Below are positions 1 to 11,395 of a DNA stretch of 64,000 bases, piece by piece; the stretch's first letter is position 1, and each line of letters begins with the position of its first letter. The notes below the pieces were generated by a model. It was not told where the DNA came from, ran no database searches, and saw only the letters and a list, made by a program, of their open reading frames with translations. Location: NCBI GenBank assembly GCA_008704415.1, contig VXIS01000020.1:62001-126000 (forward strand), in the 5' to 3' direction. Position numbers and translations under genes: made by a program. The DNA is from Sphaerosporella brunnea (lineage: Eukaryota > Ascomycota > Pezizomycetes > Pezizales > Pyronemataceae).

Positions 1-1175
1 CAAGTCGAGGTCGGGACTGGATGATGGACCGCTGATCTCTGTTACATCATTCGACTCGAGACCAGCTCCCCCGGGAAGCCGACGACCTCCACCTCCGCCG
101 CACAATCGCATGCCCCAAACCAATGGCGGCGACCGCTCGCGCCAACAACTCAGACCGCGTCCTAGAAGGAACTCGGACTCTTCAGTTATTGACGCACATG
201 AAATCGAAGCTCGGGACCGCCAGAGGAAGGACAGAGACAGACGGCCTCGGGATGGAAAACTGCGGGCGGATAGTGCAGCGAAGTCGTCATCGCGACGTGA
301 TGCCTCCTCTGATCGCCGGAAGAAGCACTCGGCCTTGGATGTGATCGATAAGCTTGATGTGACTGGTATCTATGGTTCAGGGTGTAAGTATTCTCCTCAC
401 CAGGATTCCCGGGTCCGGGCTGACACAAATTGTTTTAGTGTTCCACCATGATGGTCCCTTTGATGCTTGTAACCCTCATCGCAACAAGAGCTCCCGCCGG
501 CTAGCACCTGTGCAGGCGTTCCCGGCCGAATCGGCCAACATGTCGATGTCTGGTTTCGGACCTCTGAACGCGAAGGCCGACCATTCACACATCTTTGGAC
601 ACGGCCGAGATGGTGATGCATTCAACGACTTTGATTCCACTCGGCGGCCTTCCGCTGCCAGAGCGACGTCGTTTGACCCCAAATCTGCAGTTGAGACACT
701 TCATGGCGATGAATCTCTTGGATTGGGAACTTCCACTTTCTTGGACGGTGCCCCGGCCTCTCGGAAGGCAATGCTGGAGAAGGCAAATAACGAGGCGTTC
801 GAGGAGCGACCACGCTCGTCGAGTGACGGTGGTTTCGGCTTGCAGAGGAAGAAGTCACTGGCTCAGAAGATTAGGGGGATCAAGCCCGACGCTCCCGGCC
901 GAAGGCGCGCGCCTCCGCCTCCTGGACCACAGAGGTCTCCATCCGGAGATTCTCCTACCACTCCGGTTGGTGCTGAGAGTCCTTTCTTCAACGATTACGA
1001 TGATGCGTACGACAGGAAGGGTGAATCAATCTCGGTGGTTGAAAATGGTTCCAGGCGATCGCCCACTTCGCCGAAGAAGCCCCACCTCAACAGAATCGGA
1101 ACTGACGACTCATCTTCCAACGGCTTGTTGAAGCGAGTTCGAAGTCTGTCCAAGCCCAAGCGACGGAACGAGTAG
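1..1175 (+). CDS. Pal1-family cell morphology protein, 3' part
   Basis: The gene runs in from the left edge; the frame is open from base 2, so the start lies outside the window. Exons are 1-383 and 439-1175, joined across an intron with GTAAGT and TTTTAG ends. Splicing makes the conserved Pal1 core: LDVIDKLDVTGIYGSG followed by LFHHDGPFDACNPHRN. After it comes a long serine/proline-rich tail with basic patches and a basic C-terminus (KRVRSLSKPKRRNE). In the Pal1 family (S. pombe Pal1) such proteins sit at the cell cortex and endocytic sites and help keep cylindrical cell shape. The role here is inferred from the family. The family call is firm because the core motif is nearly complete; the N-terminus is unseen. 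Confidence 0.9.
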
Positions 1176-1641
1176 GATATGTTCTGGCGCAGCAAGGGAA
1201 AGTTTCCGAAAAAAACCTAATTTGACTGGATCATCTTGGAGAGGTGGCTTTCTTTCTGGGATGAGCGATCGGGGGACGGGGGCCATATATGCCTGTTCTT
1301 TTCACTTTCCGCGGGCATCTCAAGCACAGGGTCACTTCCTTTTTACATTACACATAAAACTAGGCGGTTTCTTTTCACAGATTTGTCCCGTAATTTTTTG
1401 GGATACGTCGACTTCGAGTTTGGCAAGTTCTTTCAGTCATACACCAGCATATGCGCACGTTTTTGTATCGTTTGCGGTTTTGATTTTGAGAGCGCGCACG
1501 AGTAATTCGTTGTTTGGTTAGGTAGTTTTGACGTACTACTGCTCTGTGTGAATAACATACCTTTAAGTTTTGGATCTTGTTGCAGCGCAGTGGGTTACCT
1601 ATATTTTCCTGTCTTTTCTTTCCCGGTTCTCTCTCTCTCTC

Positions 1642-1676
<35 letters not shown>

Positions 1677-2494
1677 CATTTTTTTTTTCACTTCTTCGCT
1701 GTATTCACTTTGGCAACTTTCACTGGATGCTTCATTCGTCGGGGGCGCATCTGTCTTCTTTTTTTCTCTTTTCCTACTTTTCCATTTTGTATTTACACCG
1801 CTGCATCGTTTCGCTCGATTGTTGGAGGCCATGGCCAACAACAAACAACGTTTCTTCTTTGGTTTCTGTGCGTAGGTAATAAATCACGGCGGATTTTGGG
1901 AGTGGACGAATAACTGCATATGCAGCTACTGTCCAGCGTCCAATCCAACGGTGACAAGCTGAGGCGTTGACCGGCGTTCCCCGCCGGATGCCGCCACGAG
2001 CAAGCGCACGCCAACCGCACCGAAGCCAGGCTATCCGTGCCCCATACCCCACACTTCTCCATTCCCGGCGGATCTTGGCCAGCCTGGAGATGCTAACGCA
2101 AGCAGCTGTCTCCAGCGTGTTCATGTGCGCCCCCAACAACCCGCCCCTCCCTCAACAGTGACACCGCACTGCATATCCGAATCCCCCCTGAGTGATTGAC
2201 TGCTGCTGGCCGAATTGCAACCGCTGCCGAATCTCCCAGCCTCAGCCATGGCAATCCATCTTCCTTTGCCCCGGTTGCTTTGCCCGAACTCACCTTAAAT
2301 TCTGTCCCGCCTTTGCTGCATACCCCCCCCCCCCCCCCACAAGCTCTACAGTAGATCTCCTTGTATCCCAATCCCCCCCATATCGCGTCTTCCTATAACT
2401 GCACACCACACACCACCACCACACCCCCCCCCCCCCAAAAAAAAAAAAAAAAAAAAAACAATCCCGGGCAATTAATTTACCCAGAGAAATCTAA
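1176..2494. other. gene-free interval
   Basis: 3' flank of the Pal1-like gene and 5' flank of the acyl-CoA ligase. It holds a 33-base T run (1644-1676), a C run near 2326-2338 and a C-then-A tract at about 2426-2458 just before the ligase start. I see no gene; the open frames in it are low-complexity. Confidence 0.7.
1644..1676. repeat. poly(T) tract, 33 bases
   Basis: Uninterrupted T run preceded by a short CT repeat, about 470 bases past the Pal1-like stop codon. It is the longest homopolymer in the window. Confidence 0.95.
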
Positions 2495-4522
2495 ATGTCC
2501 ACACCGCAATCCCGTCTCGCCCGCCTCGCTGGCCACCTCTGGGCAGCCCCCCCAAATCCTCCCGAACGTGCGTACCCAGTGAGAAGGTCGAACAATCGCC
2601 ATGAGCTTTCGCCGACATATTTCCTGCCAAGAGCCGCGTCCATCGAGCCCAATGCAGAGGCAATCGTGCACAGTACTGTCAATGGAAAGATTCTCCGGCG
2701 GACATACATGGAATTTGCGGATCGAGCGCGGGGGCTGGGGTATTTTTTGAAGGCGGGGGGGTATAAGAGAGGTATATACCCCGTTAAGGGTATGCAGGAT
2801 TGTTGATCGTTAACTTGGGGTATTTAGTGGGAATTCTGGCCCCGAATACGCCTGCGTTCCTGGAGAGCATCTTCGGCATTGCGGCTGGTGGCGCCGTCCA
2901 GGTCGGTGTGAATTATCGGTTGAAGGCCGAGGATATCCATTACATCTTTACGCATGCGGGTTCGTATTCATCGTGTCCCAAAACTCCATGCCCGTCGAAG
3001 CTAATAGTGGTTTCCAGAGGTTGATCTTATCATCGTTGACCGCGAATATCTACATCTTTTGGATGGCTTCAATCCCGCCGTGCGACGGATCGTGGACGAG
3101 GACACGGACGCGACCGAAGGCGAACTCAGCGGCGAGTTTGACGACGTGATCCGCCAGGGCCTCGAGTACGATCGCCTCCACGGAAACCTTGGATGGGAGG
3201 GTTTGCACATGGAGGCGGAGGACGAGGAAGATGTTATTGCTCTGGCCTATACCAGTGGTACTACAGCCAAGCCCAAGGTCCGCATTACCTACCCTCTTTC
3301 TGCCTTCAAGGACGTAGACTGAACTTTCGATGCGCAGGGAGTTGAGTACACTCACCGGGGCTGTTATCTCGCTGCCCTTGCCAATGTGATCGAATCTGGC
3401 CTTGCCCAGACCAGCGTCATGCCCCATTCACGGGCCAAGTACTTGACGATTCTGCCACTGTTTCACGCAATGGGTTGGACATTCCCCTGGGCTGTTGTTG
3501 AGGCCAGAGCCACACACTATTGCTTCCGCAAGATTGACTATGGTGAGATGTGGCGGCTTCTGAAGGACGAGGGTTTGACGCACTTCAATGCGGCGCCAAC
3601 GGTGAATACACTGCTATGTGCCCATCCCGCAGCTCAGAAGCTGGAGCATCCAGTGAGGGTCACGGTGGCCGCTTCGCCCCCATCGGCGAAGCTGTTCCAG
3701 GACATGATTGCGCTCAACTTATTGCCGGTGCACGTGTACGGTCTGGTATGTATTTCTGAGGGAATTGAAATTTGTCCAATGGCTGATTATTGGCGTAGAC
3801 TGAAACCTACGGTCCGATCACGAAAGGCTACTTCCTGCCCGAATGGCACAATCTGGGCGATGAGATGTACCAGAAGATGGCGCGGCAAGGCCACGGATTT
3901 GCGACCAGCAAGACGTGCCGGGTGATCAAGACTAGCGGTGATGCCATCGTAGACGTCCGAAAGGACGGCGTTGAGATTGGCGAGATTGTTTTCACCGGAA
4001 ACATTTGCGCCAAGGGCTACTACAAGGACCCTGCGGCGACCGCAAAGCTTTTCCGTGGTGGCGTGTTGCATACCGAAGATCTGGCCGTGTGGCACCCCGA
4101 TGGAAGTATACAGATTCTGGATCGGGCGAAGGATATCATCATCTCTGGTTTGTCTCCCTCCCCCCCTCCATCTCTACGTCTGGATTCTAATCGGGGGGCT
4201 ACGGTACATAGGTGGAGAAAACATCTCGTCCGTTTCGCTCGAGGGTATGCTCGTGAAGCACCCGGATATCCTCGAAGTCGGTGTGGTGGCAGTGCCGGAT
4301 AGCCACTACGGCGAGCGCCCCAAAGCGTTCGTCACGGTCAACCCTAGCGCGGCGAGCCTGACTGGCGAGGATATCATACGGTGGGCGAAGGCCAGTCCAC
4401 ACATCTCCGGCTTCATGGTGCCTCGCGACGTGGAGATCGTGCCGGAGCTGCCCAAGACCAGCACGGGCAAGATCCAAAAGAATGTTCTCAGAGAGTGGGT
4501 ACGGGGAGGAGGGAAGCGATAG
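2495..4522 (+). CDS. AMP-dependent acyl-CoA synthetase/ligase
   Basis: Six exons (2495-2771, 2828-2959, 3018-3277, 3338-3745, 3799-4147, 4212-4522) give about 578 residues, usual for the ANL adenylate-forming superfamily. These enzymes activate a carboxylic acid with ATP to an acyl-AMP and then transfer it to CoA. Visible motifs in order: the phosphate-binding loop YTSGTTAKPKG near residue 214, the substrate/adenine motif YGLTETYGP near 357 that forms only after intron 4 is removed, the hinge region with LDRAKDIIISGGEN near 465-479, and the C-terminal catalytic lysine in KTSTGKIQK (Lys562). No C-terminal SKL or other clear peroxisome signal is seen. Substrate cannot be told; the pattern resembles plant and fungal acyl-activating enzymes for short or medium chains. 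It is not a multidomain synthetase. Confidence 0.93.
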
Positions 4523-4896
4523 ATACATCCATGTTCATGTTGATTATTTTTGTTTTGCCTTATATTATATCACTGAATTTATGAGCGAGTGAGGAGCTAT
4601 GGTCGAATTGTTGAGGTGACACAACACTGTGCGAAGAATTTGTAAACACACCAGCAGAAATGGGCACGGACAGACGAAACTGGATAATATGAAACGCGTC
4701 CCCCCCCCCCCATGCACGATTTATGATTGGCCCCTTCCTAAAACGCGCGCGTGCTCGCGCTCCACTTCCAAAGGTTCCTGGCTACATTAATCTACAAACA
4801 AACGCGCAGGACTCTGTCCTGTTAAAACAACCCTCACACTCGCCTCCAAACAAAACGCAAAACACAAACAAACAAACAAAACAAACAAAAACACAG
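4523..4896. other. gene-free interval
   Basis: Spacer between the ligase and the next gene. It has a C run near 4699-4710 and an AAAC-rich stretch just before the next start codon, probably 5' leader. No gene seen. Confidence 0.65.
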
Positions 4897-4982
4897 ATGC
4901 CACCAGCAAGTATGCAAAGCCAAAGCCAAAGCGAATACAACAGCTACGAACGCGCGAGCAGTCAGCGGCAGCAGCTCCATGT

Positions 4983-5023
<41 letters not shown>

Positions 5024-5566
5024 CAGCAGGAGACGAGAGCCGCTGGGCGGCGCAGGTAATATATATATACTTTTTTTTTTTATTGGTGCTGGGCTGGGCT
5101 GGGCTGGGCGGCTGGGGCTGATATTTTTTTATTTTTTTCCCCGCAGCGATATTGCACGCCGCAGAGGAGCAGGTCGGCGGCGGCAGCGGCGGCGGAGGAG
5201 GCGCAAATGGTGGTGGTGGTAGATATGGACGCGGCAAGAAAGGAAATGGATACGGATACGACGGCGGCCAGCAAAGAAACGGCACGAAAGGCGGCTGCGC
5301 GGCTGCGTCTGAGGTTGGCACTGGCGCTCTACAAGCTGGCGACCGGACAGGTGTTGCGGCCGTTTGAGGAGCTGGAGGCGAGGATGGAGCTCGAGGAGAG
5401 ATGGATGCCTCCTCCTCCTCCTCCTCCGCCTCCGCCGCCTCCGCCGCCGCCACCTCCCCCGATCCGGAGCTGGAGACTTCTCAGTCCCCCTGTGGAGGAG
5501 GAGGAGGAGGAGGAGGAGGAGGAGGAGGAGGAGGAGGAGGAGGAGGAGGAGTGTGAGGATGTGTAG
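4897..5566 (+). CDS. Whi5/Nrm1-like transcriptional repressor (candidate)
   Basis: Two exons, 4897-5055 and 5147-5566, give 192 residues; the intron has GTAATA and CCGCAG ends and a T-rich 3' half. The only conserved-looking part is residues about 100-125, ARLRLRLALALYKLATGQ followed by VLRPFEELE. This matches the GTB motif of Whi5/Nrm1 proteins (pattern LxLRLxLALYKVKTNQ). That motif binds the SBF/MBF transcription factors and restrains G1/S genes. The start of exon 2 (RYCTPQRSRS) carries a TP site of the kind CDKs use. The rest is low complexity: an alternating Ala-Gly run, about 18 prolines and a C-terminal run of about 20 glutamates, all from short tandem repeats. I chose the ATG at 4897; an in-frame ATG at 4723 would add 58 poorly coding residues. 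Family assignment rests on one short motif. Confidence 0.6.
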
Positions 5567-5689
5567 ATTGGTTTTTTGGGGGGCATGGTTGCGAATGGAG
5601 GTATATATATACCTATCATAGAAATCCTGTATATTCTCCCGCCTGCAACTACATATCATGAAAAATCAAACACCGGGGGGGGGGCCGCC

Positions 5690-6138
5690 GCCCATAAATC
5701 GGATCACCCTCAAACCACTCGACGGCGAGGCTCCTCTCCTCGCCCGGTTTGCCCATGGCACATATCCCACTGCCCCGCGCCGACCTCGTACGCGCCGACC
5801 ACCAAGAACCCGCCGTAGTCCGTGACCATCCGGTGCGCGACGACGACGACGCCGGCAGGGATACCCAGCACGTCTCCGGTCTCGACCGTATGTATCTTCG
5901 ACCGTGCCGTCGCCATCGCCGTCACCGTCGACATCGCCGCCGCCAAAGCGGAGCAACGCCGCTCCGGACACGATCTCGTACGTGGAGTGGTGGTGGCGCT
6001 TGGGCGTAGCGCTACTGCGGCGCCGCCACCCCCGACCGCCCGCAGGTGCGCCTCAACTGTGTCCGCGCTGACCCGCAGCGGCCTCCGCGAGACGCTGCTG
6101 TTGGGTATGTATGCCCCTTGCGCTGGTATGAAGTACAT
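5690..6138 (-). pseudogene. cupin-domain (YjlB-like) locus with several frame changes
   Basis: The minus strand carries pieces of a bacterial-YjlB/fungal cupin protein in the right order but not in one frame. From the ATG at 6138 the first frame gives YFIPAQGAYIPNS and ADTVEAHLRAVG. A second frame, at about 5974-5996, gives the metal-site segment KRHHHSTYEIVSGAALLRFG. The first frame then resumes with TVETGDVLGIPAG and GGFLVVGAYEVGAGQWDMC. A third frame near 5690-5720 gives EWFEGDPIYG. No GT-AG pair of plausible length joins the pieces. The switches fall in a G5 run, in GAC/GGT repeats and in a GAG-rich stretch, where slippage or sequencing indels are likely. It is a decayed gene or an assembly-damaged real gene. 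A further ATG at 6210 runs into a stop before 6138. Confidence 0.55.
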
Positions 6139-6745
6139 ACTAGCTTTTAGGAGGTGCCACGGTTAGACGAGGTCGTTGTTGTTGCTGCCGTTGTCGCTCA
6201 TTGGAGCCATTGCGGGGGAGGGGGGAAGGCAGGTGATGCTGAGTGAGTGTGTTGTGCCTGGTTGTGGTTAACGCGCGGTGATGTCATGCCGAGTGATCTT
6301 GTAAGTATCCGAATCGCCCTGACGGCGAGACCGCGATGCCCCCCACTCCCTCCTCATGGATGAATGAATGGTTCCGAGGAAAACAAGACGTCTGCATGGT
6401 TCTATAGATACAACTTTTTGGCCCACCCCATAAGCACAAGCAATCAAAAACGATAGTATTATACAGTTAATAAAATTCCATCCAGTCTTCTTGTTGCCAT
6501 CATAGATACTCACACAACGCACCAAAACAGGTTGGAGAAAAAGAAAAAAAAAAATCTATGAGTATGAATGTGTTTGTAAAGGAAAGAAGAAAAGCCCAGA
6601 CCAAAAACTCCAATCAACGATATATCAAGCAAGGGAATTATGCGGAGCAATGAATACTTCTTGTAGTGATGGTAAACAGTATGTATACGAAAACAAAAAA
6701 CGACAAGGAATGACAATGGTCAAGAAAAGAAATGAAAATCGCTGA
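6139..6745. other. gene-free interval
   Basis: Between the cupin locus and the stop codon of the NT-C2 gene. AT-rich in its right half, with an A-rich stretch near 6538-6555. I see no gene. Confidence 0.6.
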
Positions 6746-8162
6746 TCACCTTATTATACCAGGCCCCGGCATTCTCCAGCTAACAAGATCGTCCCTGGCA
6801 TCCAGCTCGTCAAGCTCCTTCTGTCTTGACATCGACGAGTTCGAAGACAGCTTGCTTCTAGCGGTCATCACGCTCACGGCATAGCCCTTCTTCTTGCCGT
6901 CCCTGATGGGCTCCACGGTCAACAGCGACGGTCCCAGCGGTGTCTTGCTCTCGGGTATGCTCATGGTGGTCGGCGTGCTGCCTGGGACGCTGAGCTGGCT
7001 CGTTGAGTCGCTGTCGCTACCCGCGCTTCGTCCACTGTCAAATAGTCTGACAGATTTTGGCTTCTTATCGCGGGCACTGCCGCTCCACCCGTCGCCGCCA
7101 GCAAAAATGTCCTCGATGCACTCATCCGCATTCAGCTCTCCCGGAATAAGTTGCCAGCTAGCCGCCAAAGTCCGACGATACATATCTTGAGTAGCACCAG
7201 TCTCGCGGTTCTTAGAATTGATTATGGGTATGTCTGTCTCACGTCAGTTAAGCGCCTAAAAAAAAAAGCAAATTTTTTAAGCTTACTTCGAGACTCATCA
7301 GAATCCCGCTGGTCTCCGATGATCCCCGCAATTCCTGCAAACACTTGTGCCCCCTTCAAGGCCGGAACTTCATAACTGGATTCCCCGCCAACCTGGTGCA
7401 TTTCAATTCCAACCTTGAGTGTAGAGTTAATTTTGCTGTCCTGCATCAGGTATCGGCGAGTCTCGCAGGCCCGCCTGGCATACTCCGCAAGATTCAAGCG
7501 GACGGTTCCGAGCTGAATCCGTTCCCGTCCACCCGAATACTCCTGGTGCACTTCTAGTACAATGTGCTGCTCCTGCAGCACATTCCCTCGTCCGATATTC
7601 AACCGCAGGCCTTGCACATCGTGGGTGTATCGCCAGACTACTTTGTGGTCTTTGATTGGTTCACGGGTAGTACGGGATCGGCAATCGGCACGAGTCGAGC
7701 CTTCAATGTACCATTTTATGTACGCATAGCCAGAAACTAAAGGAATGTTGTTGAGATCATGGATCTGTCACGCAGACGAAAGTCAGAACTCTGACTTTTG
7801 CTGAGTGCCGTGCCGCAAGCGCGGCGAGGAATGGTAGGGGGTAGGCCAACATGTAGTGTCAAATCGAATTTTGCCTAGAATCGCATCAGTACAGCTGTGG
7901 CGCGAATGTAGAAGGATATGCAGCAGGGAGGACTTACACGGCGGCCTTTTGGCACTATTAGATTTCCAATTCCAAGGTCCCTGATCAGCACATTCCGTCG
8001 TAAACTTCTGGAGGACAGTCCGGAGGAGGAGGAGGAGCTTCGCGACGGGGCGGGCAAAATGGGCGGGGAAAACAAGAATGGGGGATAGTCCGCAGGGACA
8101 GAAGGAGCAGTGCTCGCGCGGGAGAGCTGGAGGGCTGAGGGCCGCGTACCAAAAGCAGACAT
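6746..8162 (-). CDS. NT-C2 (EEIG1/EHBP1 N-terminal C2) domain protein
   Basis: Four exons on the minus strand (8162-7938, 7874-7851, 7764-7287, 7233-6746) encode about 404 residues. Splicing rebuilds an N-terminal C2-type domain (PF10358 family): AKFDLTLHIHDLNNIPLVSG, then KDHKVVWRY, VLEVHQEYSGGRERIQLGTV and LNLAEYA, with the signature RRYLMQDSKINSTLKVGIEM before the C-terminal region. Exon 2 is only 24 bases and encodes AKFDLTLH; phase and conservation both require it. The C-terminal part has a DMYRRTLAASW motif often found in fungal members, then a serine-rich tail. Proteins of this family bind membranes or act as adaptors; a precise role is not known to me. The start is the ATG at 8162; an upstream in-frame TTG is ignored. 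The promoter region is shared with Med31 (958 bases, divergent). Confidence 0.87.
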
Positions 8163-9120
8163 TGCTGCGGAAGGAGTGACTTGCAAAGTATTACAAGAAG
8201 GTTCAGCAGGGCACCTGGAAATCGGTGGCTACTAAAGGCGAAGAAAAAGAGGAGGGAGCAAGGCGAGAGCTATCGTGGTCATGACATATGCGGCCGATAT
8301 ATTGCTGTATGGCGCGGGTTGAAAGCAGGCTGTTTTTGCGTTGCGGCCAGGGGTGTTTTCCTTGCGCTGCCTTTGGAATGGGAGCAGCTAAACGGCCGAT
8401 GCGCGCAAGGTGGTGCCTGCTTTGTGATTCTGGCGTGAGGGGTGGGTGCTTTAGTTTTCGTCAGATGCGGCGATAGGGCGAGACAACCTGGTGAGCCCTC
8501 GCACTGGGTTTGGGGGTGGAGGGTGGGTGGGTGAAGCAGTTCGTCCAGTTATCGCGGTGGTGGTGGGTGGTGAGGGGGGGGTGTGGAGGTTGCGGTTGGG
8601 TGGCTTTAGTGAGCAGCGGATGGCGGACAGGGACAGGCTATATTGTGCAGCTGCAAGCGCGTTTAGTTTCACGGGGAATGAAGGCAGGTGGCTGTTGCGG
8701 ATTCAATGCGGAAGAAGTGTGTCCGGCGAGGATAAACGAGCATCGCGATTTGCCAGTGAAGGCCAGATAGAACGCTGTGCAGTTGTATGGAACAAAGTTC
8801 CGCAGAGAAGGGTACTGCAACTACACGCCGCGGGTTGCGAACTGCCATCAGCGTCATCAGCATCATCATCAGCTTCTTCTGCTTTCACATCTCCGCTCGC
8901 TGCTCGCCTACCTACCCGCATCAACGGAACAAGCTTGATCGTTGTTCAAAGCCACCCCTGCCCTACCCAGCTCCATCTGCGTTGTAGGTGCTATACATTG
9001 CTATTCACTTCCCCACACCCCCCCCCCCCCCCCAACCTGCAGCATCCAGCAACTTGCAGCACTCACTGCCCTCTCCACCCACGCCGCATCGCAACCGACA
9101 GCGCTCCCGCGTCGCTCGCC
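8163..9120. other. divergent intergenic region, NT-C2 gene / Med31
   Basis: Separates two divergently transcribed genes and must hold both promoters. It contains a C run (9018-9033) close to the Med31 start. No third gene seen. Confidence 0.7.
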
Positions 9121-9633
9121 ATGGCCGCCCAACCACAACTGCTCCCCCAGCCCACCAGAACCCGCCTGGAAATAGAACTCGAGGCAAGCCTCATCCGTTT
9201 GCAAACACACCCACCCCCCCAAACTAACCAAGTGCAAACCAGTTCGTACAATGCCTTGCGAACCCATTCTACCTCAACTACCTCGCGCACACCAAAGTCC
9301 TTGACGACGAGCGCTTCATCAGATACATCGAATACCTCGAGTACTTCCGACAGCCTGAATATGCCAAGCTCCTCACGTACGAGCTCTGTTTCTCTCTCTG
9401 GATTTGGGCTAACAGCGGAATAAAGATACCCCGTGTACTCCTTGCGCGCGCTCACCTTGCTGAAGCAGCCGCGCTTTCGCATGGACATCGCGAACCCTGG
9501 CCTTGCGCAGGAAATGGTGCAACAGATGGTGACGAGCTTTCTGCCCGCGCCGCGGACTCCGCCGCCCGCCAAGGAAAACGGCACGGCCATCGCAAACGGA
9601 GCTGCGAGCGTGGCCAACAGTACCTCCACTTAG
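9121..9633 (+). CDS. MED31: Mediator complex subunit 31 (Med31/Soh1)
   Basis: Three exons (9121-9183, 9243-9376, 9426-9633) give 134 residues, the normal size. The spliced protein has the near-invariant Med31 core: TRTRLEIELE joined to FVQCLANPFYLNYLAHTKVL, then DDERFIRYIEYLEYFRQPEY and AKLLTYPVYSLRALTLL. Med31 is in the middle module of Mediator, which links activators to RNA polymerase II. Intron 1 begins with GCAAGC, not GT: the codon phase and the conserved ELE-FVQ junction leave no usable GT donor, so it is a GC-AG intron. Intron 2 (49 bases) is a normal GTACGA...AAAG intron. The tail after the core is alanine/proline/threonine-rich. The start ATG has a good GCCATGGCC context. Confidence 0.96.
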
Positions 9634-11395
9634 AAAAAGGCAAGCAATCAAAATCTTGGGATTGGGCGTTTGGGTTTACATTGGAAACGGCGTTTTTTTT
9701 TTACCGGCGCTTTTTTTTGTCTGCTGCGATATGATTGGGAATTTGGGGGGGGTCATATTATATATGTGTCCTGGTTGTAAGGGGGGTGCATGTTGCCGCT
9801 ACCTATTGGGTTCGTCTCATTTGCTTTGAGATTGTGGCTCATTTTGGATCCCCGCTCAGTCTACTTACTCCCGGGCCGACGTGATATCGTGTGACTTGAG
9901 AATGGTTTATCCTTGCGTTTTGTTTGTTTGTTTTAATCACAATGTATTCGGCCGCTTGCGGCCATGACATACAGAATACATGAAGGCTGCCATTAAGCCC
10001 TAGAGGCCTACACTCGGATGTGCCTTTTTGAAGGAAAGAAGACGTAAGGAAATTCGTAGTTGCAATAGGAAAGAAAAATAACTCAAACAAGATCGTCACT
10101 ACATTCTTGGCTTTTCAGGCCAGGCCCATTTATCCTTGCGTTCGTGCATTGTTGTGCTCCCTTCCGCAACAAAAATTCCGGGGTTCCTCCCCAGGTAGCT
10201 CAGAAAACCTCACTCGTGCCTTGATGAATTCTATACCTCCAAGTCAAACCGAAAATTGGACATTTTTTTCTAGCAACAACCCAGCCACAGCTGCAAGTGT
10301 TTAGAAGATCCCCAACTTATGATCGCGGAGATACAAGACTTACATGTGTTTTAGATTCGCCAGAGACTAAGTAACAAGAACAGAACAGGCTATACAGCTG
10401 CGTGTGCCTCATGGGAGTCTCATAGCAAAGCTCTGGTGCAAGACATACATAGCACAGCCACTTCAGCTTGATCCTCACAAGCCTGCGCTCGATTGTGATT
10501 ACTACATACCTCATTTGTCTCGCTTGCATAACAAATAGTGTTTATGTTTGAGGCTGGTTATCCGGTGGTTACTGTATTTGGAATTCGAGGAGTCCCCTCT
10601 CGTAGAGTGGCACTTACTTCGGAGGAGCATGTACAAAGTCTTCTACAGAGTAGTCTCAAACCACTTGAGCTCACCTCCTCCTCTCCCTCAGGTGCTCCAC
10701 GCAATTATAGCTATCTGTCTTGCCACAAATCCCAGCTCCTACGATGCTTCTTACACCCGTTGCTGTCGCGATACGAGATGTCTCGTCGTTGGGGATATTA
10801 GTTAACAGCCCAAAATGGCGCAATATGGATGACGACGTCGGTTATTCGGGAACCTTGGTCAACTTGAATACGGCGGAAAAGGTAACTGGGTGACTCTGGC
10901 TCTGGTTTTTGTTCCTGAGCTTCTCCATTCACTGTTGCTGTTTGTTTTCCAGAAGCTACAAGGCTTTCTAATCCCCAGTGTATGTGGAGACAGTGTAGCA
11001 GCAGCCCTTCTTAGCAATTCTGCACTGGCCATGGTGCTGGTGGTTGTAACTTCCACCTGGTTCGGACGAGTGATATTTCATGGGCAAAAAAGCACTGGAG
11101 CCTGTGACATGAGGGACTTAACGGACGCCCTACCATGACGCGCCGTACACCAATCCCGTCAGAATCGTTACAACCCGAAGTTGCCATTTTAGAGAAATTT
11201 GCACACTATCGCTTTCTCACTTAGCTTACCTAATCTACCCAACATGGTGATTCCTCGTGCACACAGTGCTAATCCAAAAGAGGCATCTTCCGGGTGATTA
11301 TCCCTGAGCCAAGAACGCCATAGCTTTAACGGCAGCAACCGGCGCGTCTAACCTCACCTCCAGGCCATAAATCCACAACCGCGTTTTTCCCCGAG
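9634..11395. other. gene-free interval
   Basis: 1.76 kb between Med31 and the Spp1-like gene. The only structured element I see is the 29-bp palindromic repeat at 9943-9971. Short open frames here have no recognisable domain and no coherent splice partners. Confidence 0.6.
9943..9971. repeat. 29-bp dispersed palindromic repeat, copy 1
   Basis: This 29-base stretch recurs base for base at 56034-56062. Its core is GGCCGC-TT-GCGGCC, a 14-base inverted repeat. In this copy the flanks TGTATTC and GAATACA (ending at 9980) form an additional outer inverted repeat. No match to tRNA or 5S rRNA is evident to me. Confidence 0.85.

Noticed and set aside
5129..5659. Minus-strand Leu/Arg-rich frame over the Whi5-like gene
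   Set aside because: Antisense of GAG and CCT repeats; no domain.
8491..9423. 310-codon plus-strand frame overlapping Med31
   Set aside because: Wrong frame for the conserved Med31 protein and low-complexity in content.
9943..9971. 5S rRNA or tRNA fragment as explanation of the 29-bp repeat
   Set aside because: Only a few bases resemble the 5S start and there are no box A/C or T-arm sequences.
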